From positions 11,437,321 to 11,501,320 of the forward strand of contig OX637289.1 of the NCBI GenBank assembly GCA_951799445.1: DNA of 64,000 bases. The letters run 5' to 3'. The DNA is from Pseudisothecium myosuroides. Taxonomy: Eukaryota > Streptophyta > Bryopsida > Hypnales > Lembophyllaceae. This document shows positions 33,961-45,412 of the stretch, piece after piece; the stretch's first letter is position 1, and every line of letters starts with the position of its first letter. A program made the translations under genes and the position numbers. The notes under the pieces are model-generated. The model ran no database searches. It was not told the DNA's origin and was given only the letters and a program-made list of their open reading frames with translations.

Positions 33961-34577
33961 TTAAGTATAAACGGTTGAGCTCCTACTATTCCTCACTCTT
34001 TACAAATCCCATATGGGTTGTCCTACCTCCTACCACCCCACTTGTATAAAGGCCTTATCTTTCCCTCTCTTCAAACACCAAGGTAAGCTACATTCAAAGT
34101 TAAATTGGAATATATGTTAAATTATTTGGAATGTAGTGGTGGATTTTGGCATTCAAAGTTGTATAGTAGTATATATTTATTTAATTATTTCGAATATAAT
34201 GTTGGATTTTTTAAAGTTAAATTTATGAATTTAATTTGGAAACTTTAATTAATTATTTAATATCAATTTGTTGATTGCTGACATGGCAATCTAATCCGTT
34301 TGGCCGTTCTAGTGACGTGGCAGTCTTGCCTGTGTGGCAAGTTCAGCCTATGTGGCAGCTTACATGGCAAATTATTGAATAATAATAATAATTTTTTCAC
34401 TGTGACCGAATCAAGATATAAAATCAACATAGAAGTGTTGATTATTGTCCGAATCAAAATGTCCTAATCCACTGTCCAAAATAACATATATTTTTTGATT
34501 TTTTTGTTGAATAGGACACTGAATTTTGTAGTAGTGATTGTCAAATCAAAATGTCAATGCAGGAGAGTTTCATCGCT

Positions 34578-34691
34578 CGTTCATGGAACGAAGTTAACAT
34601 CTTCCCAAGCCAGTTCACTCACGCCATCTTAGCTCTCTCAATCTTTAACACTCAAAACAACTTTGTTAGTAGAATCGTGTGCGAGAGGGGG
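34578..34691 (+). mobile_element. Displaced 3-prime Copia internal fragment with PPT
   Basis: About 114 bp (CGTTCATGGAACGAAGTTAA to GTGCGAGAGGGGG) matches 46,675-46,788, the segment just before the 3-prime LTR, including its polypurine tract. It therefore lies on the wrong side of the LTR at 34,692, which shows a recombination junction at about 34,577. Confidence 0.8.
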
Positions 34692-34922
34692 TGTTGGAAG
34701 ATAACACACACTTTTGGATCAGTTACTGTTCATGACCATATCACCTACTTTTCATCTAGTGTACTGTTACTTATTCATTTAGTCTTCATTCATTAGTCAT
34801 GCTTAATTAAGCATACGAGTTGGATATTTATACCTCCCTCTGGGAACTTGTAAATCTATTTGTAATACAATTTCTCAAGCAGAGAACTGATTCAAAGGAT
34901 CCTGTAGTTTTTTTGTTCAACA
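34692..34922 (+). repeat. Copia 5-prime LTR
   Basis: 231 bp, TGTTGGAAG to TTCAACA. It is followed at 34,923 by TTGTATCAAAGCG, a variant of the usual initiator-Met tRNA primer-binding site. Its left neighbour is Copia 3-prime sequence rather than host DNA. Confidence 0.88.
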
Positions 34923-35078
34923 TTGTATCAAAGCGATCGACGATATGAATACGAATAGCTAGTACAAGTATATCTTCTTAGTTACTTTGTCAGGATAGAA
35001 CTTCTACTGACAGAAAGGAAAGAGAGAACTAGAAAGTGAGAAGAGAGAGAAACAGAAGTGAGAGAACTTTAGAATGAG

Positions 35079-36012
35079 ATGGGAGAAAACAAGAACGTGT
35101 CCATAGGTGATGCTAATAAGCTCACCGGACTGGGGAATTATTACGTATGGAGCCTTAAGATGAAGGCAATCCTTAAACATCAAAATTGGTGGCTTATTAC
35201 CGAGCAGAGAGTCCAGCCATTAAGTCTTTCCTATCGATATTGGTAGTAGACAGTACACCATCGCTCTGAAACTAGAGTCGATAAAAGCTAATGCTTTGTT
35301 AGCAATTATACTATTGGTGAATGATGATATTATCGATACTATTGTTGTTCACTCAAACCTAGCACTTGCTTGGGAGGCACTGAAAACGGCCTATCACTCT
35401 GGGGATTAATCCCAAATACTAACAATGACGAGTTAATTACAGTCTTTGAAATTGATAGAAGGAGGATCTGTTGAAGATTATCTCAAAAAGACGAGGGAGT
35501 TGAAGAACAAGCTTGCCAGGATGGGACAACCCACACCAGACAGAACTTTGATTCAAATTGTCCTTGATGGACTACCACGAAGCTATGACTCCACCATTCA
35601 AACGCTGACACATTTGAACATGAATATGACATTTGAACAGGTATTGTCGAGCCTGCTTACTAAAGCGCATTGGAGAGAGCATCGAGTAGCCAAACTGGGT
35701 GATGACGAGGCACTTGCAACTACTTTCGACCAGAAAGCCTCTCTTCGGAACAACCAATATCAACAACGTGGAAAAGGACGTGGAGCTTATCGAGGAAGAG
35801 GAGGATTTTACGGACGTGGTTACTATCCATTTCCAAGACCTTTTCCAACACCGTTTCCAAGACCACCGCAGATTTGCTACAACTGTGGTAAACCAGGCCA
35901 CATAGCTAGAGATTGCAAATTACTGAAGCAAGGAAATTTCTTTCCATCTAGTCAAGGTCCATCTTATGCAAATTCCGCAAAATTCTTTGACGTTGCACTC
36001 ACAAATTACTAG
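35079..36012 (+). pseudogene. Copia gag, broken
   Basis: The ATG at 35,079 opens 55 codons (KLTGLGNYYVWSLKMKAIL, the UBN2-type gag start) and stops at TAG 35,244-35,246. The next segment (QYTIALKLESIKANALLAI) is in another frame. From 35,446 a long open frame holds GGSVEDYLKKTRELKNKL, an RGRG/FYGRGYYPFPRP arginine-glycine-proline tract, and the CCHC zinc knuckle CYNCGKPGHIARDC. It stops at TAG 36,010-36,012 just before the protease. Confidence 0.88.
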
Positions 36013-36670
36013 GAAAATTACAATCCGTGGTACATGGATAGCGGTGCCACTGGGCATATAGCTTCAGATTCTCAAAATATAGATCAGTCTCAGCCAATTT
36101 CATCCACCGTGAGAATCCAAAAGGTTAAAAGAGGAGGTGGAGAACCTCACGCCGTGAGAAACACTGGAATTTCTACTGTGAAAACATCTGCAAGAGAAAT
36201 AAAATTGACCAACGTTCAGTATGTCCTCAAACAACAGAGCTTCAAGGTCCATCGAAATAGTTCATTCCGACTTAATTGGCCCAATGCCATCTCGCACTCT
36301 TGCAGGTTCACGCTACATCTTAGTTTTCACGGATGATTTTTCAAGAAAAAGTTGGACTTATTTTCTCCAAAGCAAGGATCAAACTTTTGAGTATTTCAAG
36401 AGTTGTAAAGCTCGAGTTGAAAATGAAACAGGAAATCGAATTACTACCCTTTGTACAGATAGAGGGGGAGAATATATGTCACTAGAATCCCAAAACTTTT
36501 GCAGAACTCACGGCATCAAACAAGAATTGACACAAGCATTGACTCCACAACAAAACGGCATGGCAGAGCGACGCAACAGAACTATTTTAGAAAGAGCCCA
36601 AAGTCTCGCAGTTGAATGCAACTTTCCAATTTATTTATGGAGTGAGCTATCTCTACAACAAATTATCTAG
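36013..36670 (+). pseudogene. Copia protease and integrase core, with deletion
   Basis: Protease active-site block WYMDSGATGHIASD is at about 36,034. The frame then jumps near 36,225 straight to the integrase core (VHSDLIGPMPSRTLAG; second Asp in CTDRGGEY; third acidic residue in NGMAERRNR), so the DDE triad is present. The intervening end of the protease and the HHCC zinc domain are missing, which implies an internal deletion of several hundred bp. The block stops at TAG 36,668. Confidence 0.85.
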
Positions 36671-36702
36671 TAAATAGAAGCCCAACACGAGCAAATGAAG
36701 GC

Positions 36703-37194
36703 ATGACACCAGAGGAGAAATATTACATTAAGAAACCATCTATCAGACATCTCAAAATTTTTGGATGTCTTTCTTTCTGCCATATACTGAAAGAGAGTAG
36801 AAAGAATTTTGATAGTAAAACCCAGAAATGCATTTTACTAGGATATGACGACGCAAGCAAAGTATATCATTTGTACGATCCACAACGAAAGAAAATCATG
36901 CTCAGTTGTGATGTCATTTTTTATAAGAGTCAAATAGGATTGCAGCACATTGAAAACAATCTACCAACCTATGAGGATCCTTTCCTAGTAGGAGAACGAA
37001 CAGTTGGCGAAGATGACTCCTTGCCTTCCAAAACTACCACGGAAGGAACTGAAGCAACCAAGCAACAGAGTGAAACCGTCCCAGAGCCTGATCTTATTGA
37101 TCCCACCAATCTTACTGGACTTGTTCTTGAAATAGAGTCAAAAACTCAGGACATAGAACATCTAGCTATAGATAGTCCAAATAACCCGATGCAT
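36703..37194 (+). pseudogene. Copia integrase C-terminal region (partial)
   Basis: Contains IRHLKIFGCLSFCHI, KCILLGYDDASKVYHLYDP and an acidic hinge, typical of the integrase to RT linker of Copia polyproteins. It is cut at PNNPMH by the giant LTR at 37,195; the frame resumes after 42,032 at HPNQLD, with TGCAT present on both sides. Confidence 0.85.
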
Positions 37195-38462
37195 TGTGAG
37201 CTCCGAATTTGTCACTTGGGACTCATAGTCTTCTTTTTTCTTAGATTGTGCAATTTAAGTCATAATTATACACAAAAAACCCTAAAAAGAGTGTAAAACC
37301 AGAATGGACATGTTACATACCAATATGCCCTTTGGTCCTAAATAGCCTTTTCTCCTTAGAATAGTCCTAAAACCCACTTGTAAATAGGTTGGAGCCATAG
37401 AAGCAGTGGGAACTAGAAGGTTTGAGGGTTCTTACCCAAAATAGCCTAAAATCACTATGCAAGTGACCAAGCTGGGCTAAATTGGTCTGAGGGAAGTCTA
37501 GGGAGATTCTTAGGTAGACTCCCCAAGAGAGGTTTCAGTTTCCCCATCCCATCGACGAATAGTAGAAACCCCAATTGTTAGCTTGCAGGTGTCACTTTCG
37601 CAAGACAGGCTAGTGGAGGAATCTACGATCACCGGATTGAACTCTTGGTTCTAAACCATACCGGGAAGTCAAAAACGAAATCCATTCGCCAAGATTCCCC
37701 CGTATGCGGAAGATTCCCTGACTGCCGATAAACCAACGGAGGTATCTTTTTGCCCTCCGTATCAAGACATGCAAGATCAAGATGTGAACTTGCAGATCTC
37801 TTGGGAAACCCCATGAGAGGTTCTCCAAGAAGTTTCGGAATTTTTTGGATTGAAGAAATGCCCCTTCCGGACGGTCAACCGCCTAAAACTACGATGGGAA
37901 ATTCACGATAATTACCCAGGTAGCGGTAAAATCTCACTAAAAATTAGGATAGTTTCTTTTATGCTAATAACGCGCCCCGACAAGTTTCATGGTGTTTCGA
38001 TAGCGGGAGACGGCCGAATCACCGACATTCCTTCGAATTATCCACGTGGCGGGATTTACGTGGAGTTGACCGGCGTCCCGGGAGCACACGAAGTCGGAAC
38101 GAAGTCAACGAAGGGTCTTTTCTTACTCCCTAAGACCTCCTAGACCACCCTGGCTAGTCACCTTTGTCAGAAAAGGTAACCTCCAAAAAGTAGATTTTTA
38201 CCTCTTTTACTGACTCCAGTTGGCAATAGTTTTCGGTGGGATTTTGGCGTTGGAATAGAGGGTAGGGGAATCCCAAGACTAAAAATGGCCTTTTGAAGCC
38301 AATGGCGCAATCGGTTTTTGATTTGGAGTTAATCTCCAATAGTTAGAGTGTTGGACCAGCGTAAAACCCAAACTACGTGAAAATCCTAGAAGATAAGGAT
38401 GAAAATCCAAGTTGATAGGGTTACCTAGGTTAAAAGAGGGGAGGTGAGGGCCTTGGAAAACC

Positions 38463-38469
38463 TATAAAA
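38463..38469 (+). promoter_or_regulatory. TATA box of LTR copy 2
   Basis: TATAAAA lies within CCTATAAAAGGGCCCTC, 1,268 bp from the element start, aligned with the TATA motifs of copies 1 and 3 and followed by a conserved CATTTCTCTCC. This supports LTR orientation and a U3 of about 1.27 kb. Confidence 0.6.
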
Positions 38470-39049
38470 GGGCCCTCATTTCTCTCCAAAACCACCCCCA
38501 TTCATGTTTTGAGTCCGTGGGTCCAACTTATGTTGGATTTTTTGGCTATTTTTGCCAAAGGCACTTCCACGGTATTTTGAGCACGTGGTGCTCTATTGTT
38601 GTTCTATTTTCAGCTTTTGAAGGTCTTGGGGGTCCTTCTTTCTTTGTGTCTATGAGTTTTGAGTAGTCTTGGGTATTATTTGGCTTATTTTTTAGTCACT
38701 TTGGTCACTAACTTGTCAGTTGAAGCACTTTGCTTGAAGCACTAACTTGCTTGGGAGCTCCTTGAATTTTGTCCTGATTCTAAAGCTCCCCCCGAAGCGC
38801 CTTGGCTTTGCCGCCCACTGAGGGGTCTTTAGTGTTTAAGGATTGTGTTTTTTTTCAACCCATGTGTCTGTATTAACCTCCGAGTGCTTCTCCCTTAGTG
38901 GGAGACCTCTTTTGCTCTCTCTAAGGACCCGTGGTGTGTGGTCCTCCCCCCCCGTATGGCGGAGTTGTGGGCCCCCCTAGGATCGTTACGTTTTAACGGT
39001 CTGGGTCCTTCTTTGAAGTTGGTTGTTGACTTGTGGCTTCCCCCTTAGA

Positions 39050-39200
39050 CGGCGAAGCTTTGATTCCACTGGTACCTAAGTCTTAGAGGAAGTATTAAAA
39101 ACCCGGTTAGACGGCGAAGCTTCGAACTACCTCATGTTCTCAAAGTCTTAGAGTTGGTGTTAAAACCAACTCGACGGCGAAGCTTTGACCTCCCCCGAAA
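39050..39200 (+). repeat. CGAAGCTTCG motif cluster in the LTR
   Basis: Three copies of GACGGCGAAGCTTTGA or GACGGCGAAGCTTCGAA occur at about 39,050, 39,110 and 39,175. The reverse complement TTCAAAGCTTCGCCGTC occurs several times in copy 1 (22,235-22,575) and copy 3 (63,030-63,475). The core CGAAGCTTCG is a 10-bp palindrome. Role unknown. Confidence 0.7.
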
Positions 39201-39626
39201 GTTACGTACAAGGTTTAGTTTCCAAAACCTCTTGGAACTAATTCAAGGTTTAGCCTCCAAAATCCCCCTACGGGCTTAGATCGAGTCACTTTTTAATCCA
39301 GTTTAACTTTGCCTTGTGGGGAGCCCGGCTAGCACGCCTGGGCCCTCCCTAAACTCCCAGCCAGCCAAGGCCCAACCAGCCAAGCCCCAGCCGGTTAAGT
39401 CCCAGCCGACCAGGCCCCAGCAGCAGCCGGGCCACCGCAGCGCCAGACCACCGCAGCAGCCGAGTACCGCAGCAGCCAGCCACCGCAGCGCCAGGCCGTG
39501 GCCAAATTTTGGTCTTCTCGTTCTTTCTTTTTTTTGTCCGTTTTTTTTGGCAATCTAGGCTCTAGGGAAGGAGGAAAAGAAAAAACACAAGTGACAGAGA
39601 AAGAGGGGGTCAAGGCCAGAATCGGA

Positions 39627-39733
39627 ATAGTAGAAGTAGAAATTAGAATAGTAGAAGTAGAAATTAGAATAGTAGAAGTAGAAATTAGCATAGAAGAAAT
39701 AGAAATTAGCATAGTAGAAGTAGAAATTAGCCA
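39627..39733. repeat. 21-bp minisatellite
   Basis: About five units of AATAGTAGAAGTAGAAATTAG. Because 21 is a multiple of 3 it leaves open frames on both strands (IVEVEIR and its antisense), which should not be read as genes. Confidence 0.85.
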
Positions 39734-41283
39734 AGTAGAAGGATGGAAGCAAAATAGTAGAGGTAAGGGTTGGCCAAACGGACGTGTAAGCTAAGATCTT
39801 GTAGGGTTAGGGAAGAACTCGTGTTAAAGCACCAAGTAACCTGCAAACTCACACAATCACTCCACGCACAACTCACCCAAGCTCTCCACACACCATAACC
39901 AAAAACCTTGAGCATTACGAACAAGGAGGAAGATGAAATAGGAGAGAAGCATGCTAGTGGATGGATTAGGGGAAATCTCAACTAACAAATTTGGGCCATT
40001 GGGAGAGTAAGCGTAAGAGTAAAAAAGAGCGTGCCCGTGGGCGTAAGAGAAAGGTCAACCGCGTAAGCACTTGGGAAGACCAAGGTGTAAGAGGTGTAAG
40101 AACGAAGTCAACATGTAAGAACTTTGGAAGACAAGTTGGTTGGTGTAAGAAGGGGTGGAAAGAAAGAGAAGAAAAAAATCCCACCACATCTACCACTTCG
40201 TTCTCAAATCTTCCCCGATTCAAGAATCACTCAAGGAGCCAAGAATCCAAGCGGGAGGGACATGGCCAAGGGGGGGAACCTCGACTATTTGATCCAAGAC
40301 CTCCAACATGAGGTGGGCCCCTAAAAACCCCACTCTTCCGCGTTTAACTTTGTTTTATCAAGATAATTAGAAGGAGGCCGAGAGTTAGGGTAGGCAAGAA
40401 GCAAAGTCAGGTTAGAATTAGCTCTAAAATCTTATAGTAGAGGGCTAGGGGTTTCCAAAAACCTAAAACACGTCCAGATCCGAGCTAAAACGAAGGAGTT
40501 ATGAGGGGATGAAGCTAGGGAGTTATGTTGGATGAAACCTAACAAATTTCATCCAAGAGGAACAAAAAAGCTAACATAAAAGAGGAATTAATTTAGGAAC
40601 CTAAGGTCAAATTAGAAGTTAGTTTTGGAATTAGGGCTAGCCGTAATTAGCGGATGAAATTGAAGGATCGATTAGCGGTCAAATTTCATCCATGGATAAC
40701 TTTTGAGAGGAAAACCCAAATCTAATGTGATTAGTCAAAGTAGAAAGCTAAAATCAAGATCTCCTCGGAACAAGTCTTAAGTTTCTAAGATTAGTACACT
40801 GGTAACCACACTTAAAATCTTTAAGTAAGATTAGGAGGCGGATTAGGGACGTTTAAGATTAAGGTTAGGTTAAGTATAGATTTAGAACATCTTAGAACCA
40901 GTTTAGGGTAACCCAAAACTAAATCCAACTTAAGGAAATACCTAAATCCCAAGCAGTTAAAAAGGGATGAAGTTTGGAACAAGTAATGGATGAACCCTAG
41001 AAGATTTCATCCATTTGAGTCAAGACTTGGTAATTAGGTTAAAATTAGGGGGTCAGGCCCATAGCCGAAATCCCAAGTCAAATCGAAATCCAGAGTGCAT
41101 AGAAAAGCATGGATGAAGTTTGAGGGACCGAGTAGCGGTCAAACTTCATCCGTCCATAACTCTCTCTAGGAGAGTCCAAATCAAACAAGCTTTATGCTTT
41201 TAGAAATGGCATGAGGTACTCTTTCATTTAGGATAGATAGGCTTAGACTAAGATCAACTCTTCTCCTAAACCACCAAGCCCTC

Positions 41284-41801
41284 TCCCGGGTACGCAACTC
41301 ATATATTATACACAGGGGTCATCGGCATTAAAACGGCTCAGAGGACGGCTTTTGTAAAAATTATATCAAATTAAAAAGACCAAAAAGTTGGGTGAAGACC
41401 AAATTAAAAAAAAATAAATGTAAAAAATGTTCAATTGCATACATATGAGAAAAAAACTAATAATATATATGAAGAATTGAAACACCTATGCATAGTTTTA
41501 AAAATTCTTTACAAAAAGTTCCCTCCAATTAAAATTAAAATTTTATTAAAAAGCCCAAAAAGTTGGGTAGCTTGTCCCATGATACATGTATTAAAAAAAC
41601 TCATATAATTACTTTTTTAATGCTATTATTGTCCCCAAAGAAATATCATTTCATATATATAATTACGTTTTTGGATTCCTTGTTAAAAGGGCTACAAGAG
41701 TTTTCTACATTAAAACAAATTGTATCCCTTGAAATTAGACTAAAATGCATTATAAGTGATTATAATCAGGGCCATATAATATGGGAGTTGCGTACCCGGG
41801 A
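41284..41801. mobile_element. Inverted-repeat element nested in LTR copy 2
   Basis: Termini TCCCGGGTACGCAACTC and GAGTTGCGTACCCGGGA, about 17 bp perfect and about 25 bp in all, flanked by GCCCTC on both sides (6-7 bp). It is AT-rich and non-coding, 518 bp. It is a third nesting level (element in LTR in Copia). The class is uncertain. Confidence 0.75.
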
Positions 41802-42037
41802 GCCCTCTTAGGCTTTGATTCAAACTTAGCAGTCATAACAATTCCAAGTAGGGTTTTGTTTTGTTTCTTCATTACCCAAAATTAGCGAGTCTTAGGAGTT
41901 TAGAAAAGATCCATTGCTTGGAAGGCACAATGGATTGGCGCTAGACACCTATAGATCGAGTCGGAACGGTTAACTACCGAGAGCCTGGTTGTGCTCGCTT
42001 CTTTACCAAGGGTGGGTAAACAAGCGCTCACATGCAT

Positions 42038-42315
42038 CCAAACCAATTAGATCATCTTGACCATTCAAATGAACACCCAAGCAGACGTTATCCGTGCCGA
42101 AATCGAGCACCATCAAGCAGACTTCGTGACTTTTATACATTGATAACCGAAATTCCAGAAGAGCCACTTCATTATTCAGAGGTGTGCAAGCATGACGATT
42201 GGAAAGCCGCAATGGAAAAAGAGGTTCAGTCCATAAATAAAAATGAAACATGGCAGATAATCGATAGACAACCAGGCATGAATCCCATTACGGCAAAGTA
42301 CATATATAAAGTTAA
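42038..42315 (+). pseudogene. Copia RT N-terminal region (partial)
   Basis: Resumes the pol frame with RRYPCRNRAPSSRLRDF, then DDWKAAMEKEVQSINKNETW, the conserved start of Copia RT (W..AM..E...L..N.TW). The frame is interrupted by the TTAA-flanked element at 42,316. Confidence 0.85.
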
Positions 42316-43250
42316 CCCCTAAAGGTCCAAACACCGTTTTTTGACAACATAGCGATTTTGGGCAACTCACTACGAGTGGAGTTTTTATTTTTTTTCTTTA
42401 AAATTTTCACACAAGATGTGCCCAAGGAGTATCTTTAAGGCCCAACAATTTTCATAACTTTTGACTACATGGTTAAAAAGTTATTGTATGATATGTAATT
42501 TTTGGTGCACGGCGGGCAGCCCGGGCAGCTCAAAAAAATTCTTTAAAAATCATTTTTTTTTAAAATAAAAATTTGAAATTGGTTCTTTAGATTTATATGT
42601 ACGTGGAAAGCTTTAAATCATTCCATTTGGATTAATGAGTCAAAAGTTATGAGGATTCTTAGTTTGAAGGTAGTTATGGAATCTCTACTCTAAAATAAAC
42701 TTTGAAGTCCTTTATTTCACTCAATTTTCAATATTTTTGAAAAAAAATAAAAACATTGGATGTAGATTATTTATTACAACATTACAACCGTTGGGATTGG
42801 CATTTTTCAATTCCATAAATAAATTCTTAACAATTTAGTGTTTTGAATCATTCTCTACTTCTTTCTACTTACTATTTTTTTCCTATATGTTGTGCAATTC
42901 TAAATGATCTGAAAATTTTCAAGCATGTAGCCAACTTGCCTAGAAGAATGAATCCAAAGAGTAACCACCATTTTGGGCATTTTTTCATACAAATGTGACC
43001 TTGTGAAGTGCAGCTGCCCGGATTTTCGCAGGGACAAAAAAAGGGTTTTTGTCAATTCAAACGCTAATATCTTCCAATCCGCATGGTGGAAAATTCTGAA
43101 ATTTTTTCCACATCTTCTCAAACTAGTGTTCTATAAGATCTTACGGTTACATGTATCCAAAAATGTTTTTTTTATAAAATTTGTTACTTGTATTAGAAAT
43201 GGCAATTTTGGAGCGGTTTTGGTGAAAACATAGTCTCGGACCTTTAGGGG
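42316..43250. mobile_element. TTAA-flanked element, 935 bp (family 2)
   Basis: Perfect TTAA on both sides (42,312-42,315 and 43,251-43,254) and 13-bp inverted termini CCCCTAAAGGTCC / GGACCTTTAGGGG. It sits inside the RT codons for KV-KKDPSGKP; deleting element plus one TTAA restores the pol frame, so TTAA is a genuine duplication. TTAA with C-rich ends is the piggyBac signature. No transposase is present, so this is a non-autonomous copy. Confidence 0.85.
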
Positions 43251-44179
43251 TTAAAAAAGACCCGTCAGGAAAACCAACACGATTCAAAGCTAGGATAGTC
43301 GCTGGGGGCTTCCAGCAAAAAGCAGGAATAGACTACGAGGATATTTTTGTCCCACTTGTAAGGTGGTCCACTATCAAGATTATTTTTGCACTTGCAGCTA
43401 AATATGGATGGGACTTGACTCAGTTGGATGTTATCACAGCTTTCTTAAACGGGCATATTGATGAGATTGTAATAATGGGGATTCCTGAAGGATTTGATGG
43501 AGCAGGTGATCCCATGAAGGTCAATCGTATTTTATATGGCTTGAAACAATCACTTCGAGCGTGGTATTTGTTACTTGACAGATGGTTAATATCTCATGGA
43601 TTGGTTAGAAGTCAAGCAGACTCAAATTTATATTACTCCAATTGAAATAGCAAACTAGCAATTTTTCTGGTCTATGTGGACGATATATTAATCACAAGAA
43701 ATGATCACAGTGAAATCTTGAGGATAAAAATTGCCCTTCAAAAACAATTCAAAATGACAGACTTGGGAACTGCTAAGAATACCTTGGGATTGAGATTGAA
43801 TATCACACCTGTGGCATTTTTATTCATCAACAAAATTACATCACCAAGTTTCTTGAACGCTTTGGCCTTACCAATTGCAATCCAGCATTACTTCCAATGG
43901 ATCCCAAACTCCAACTATCAAAAAGAAATTGGAACTCCGAAGGTTGATCCACATTTATATTGATCTATAGTAGCTAGTTTATTATATCTTACATATACTC
44001 ATCCAGATATATGTTATGCAATGAGCTGCGTTAGCAGGTTTATGGCTAGTCCAGAACAGGCTCATTTTTAAGCAGCTAAAAGAATCCTTCGGTATCTCAA
44101 TGGTACACTTCATTTCGTACTTCACTTCTCTACCGAAAACCAAGGACATCTTAGAACATTCACTGACGCTGACTGGGGA
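43251..44179 (+). pseudogene. Copia reverse transcriptase (partial)
   Basis: Continues with KDPSGKPTRFKARIVAGGF, QLDVITAFLNGHIDE and YGLKQSLRAWY, followed by a stop at 43,643-43,645. The catalytic LVYVDDILI block at about 43,670 is intact. Further stops appear near 43,961 and 44,069. The RNase H start (FTDADWG) is cut by the CACTA element at 44,180. Confidence 0.88.
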
Positions 44180-45412
44180 CACTATAAGAAAACCACGTTT
44201 TTGGCAATGTTTTACCACTAACATGCGATGTCCGATAAAACATGACGATATCGGAGGACATCTGGCTGGACAAGGTAGATTTTCGTGGATGTTGCAAAAA
44301 ACATTGGCACGTTTCGGTAAATCAAAGTTGATGTTATCATTGACGCTACCACTTTATTTGACATGACTAAAGATATACTAATGTTTTTTGGAATGTCCAA
44401 AAAAACATGGACTGCCACGTCAACAAGTAGACAAATTTTGATTATGGATAAGTTTGTAAAAATTACTATGGTCTATGGTAAAATGTTGACCATATGTGAA
44501 AAATTTAGGGGAAGGGCAGCCACATGGCATGCTTTGCAAAAAAAGGGAAATGGATGGATGTGCACTATGGATGAAAAGAAATGGTCTTTATACAAATGAG
44601 GTGGTAGGAAGTAAAGCAATCTATATGGGATATGTAAAGCAAGAATTGTGTTCAATGCAAAATGTCTGAAACAACATGGTCAAGATGTCTGAAAGAACAT
44701 GGAGATGTCTGAAACAACGTGGAGACTTACAATAGTCAAGTTCCCATTTTTAGTTATCCCACATCTTTTGTCTCACTATGGACGGACAATGGATACAAAT
44801 AGGACCTCTCAACCCTTTATTTTTACTAACTTTTAATGAAGTAATTCCTTCATTTGGCCATCAAAAATTCTCTTGATGGTAGATGGTAAGTGTTTTTAAA
44901 TTCTTGTTGAATTCAACAAATTTTTTTATTCATTTTATTTTATTTTATTTTTAAATAAATATTTTCTACTGACCTTGACTTATGGGTATGGTATGCAGCA
45001 GTTGATGTCTCCAAAAATGTCTATCTTGATGTCTAAATTAACATTTCAAAAAGAAATATTAAAATTTTTAAATGGCATAAAAGTGTGCTGACTAGGCATG
45101 CCATGTCAGATATTGGGGGGTCCACATCACAGACCACATCAGCAACAAATTGGATGAAAAAATTTCCTATGTGGCACTGCTCGCCCACGTGGAGCTGAGC
45201 TGTCCGCCAAATGGCGCACTATGGGGACCTTCAAAGAGCATGTCATGAGTGATGTCAAAAAAAAACAAGGCCAAATCAGGCATGTTTTTTGAAATTTTAG
45301 GACGTTTTTTGCCCATCAATTATAACGGATTTTAGGTGACATTGACGTTGACTTTGTCTCTATCAACCGAAATGTACACCGACGTTTAAAAAATTGCGGG
45401 TTTCTTATAGTG
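44180..45412. mobile_element. CACTA element, non-autonomous, 1.23 kb
   Basis: Termini CACTATAAGAAAACC and GGGTTTCTTATAGTG, flanked by GGA on both sides (44,177-44,179 and 45,413-45,415). It splits the Copia RNase H domain between DWG and RDIDTRRSTSG. The interior shares sequence with the larger CACTA element (GGTGGTAGGAAGTAAAGCAA block). No transposase. Confidence 0.88.

Larger units (their letters stand above)
32266..34536 (+). mobile_element. CACTA element, non-autonomous, 2.27 kb
   Basis: Termini CACTACTAGAAAA and TTTTGTAGTAGTG (one mismatch in 13), with a 3-bp ATT duplication (32,263-32,265 and 34,537-34,539), as in plant En/Spm (CACTA) elements. The sequence on either side joins to match 47,085-47,120, which confirms the insertion. 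There is no transposase. Most of the interior is two fold-back structures (about 32,756-33,360 and 33,571-33,960). Confidence 0.88.
37195..42032 (+). mobile_element. Giant non-coding LTR (probable solo LTR), copy 2
   Basis: 4,838 bp with TGTGAGCTCC and GAGCGCTCACA ends and a perfect 5-bp TGCAT duplication (37,190-37,194 and 42,033-42,037) inside Copia pol. Homologous to copies 1 and 3. Landmarks are TATA at 38,463, three GACGGCGAAGCTTTGA-type motifs at 39,050-39,190, a CAGCC-rich core, a 21-bp minisatellite at 39,627-39,733 and an inserted 0.5-kb element at 41,284-41,801. No coding capacity. Confidence 0.8.

Noticed and set aside
39498..39794. Open frames with IVEVEIR repeats
   Set aside because: Produced by a 21-bp minisatellite inside the giant LTR; both strands are open for the same reason.
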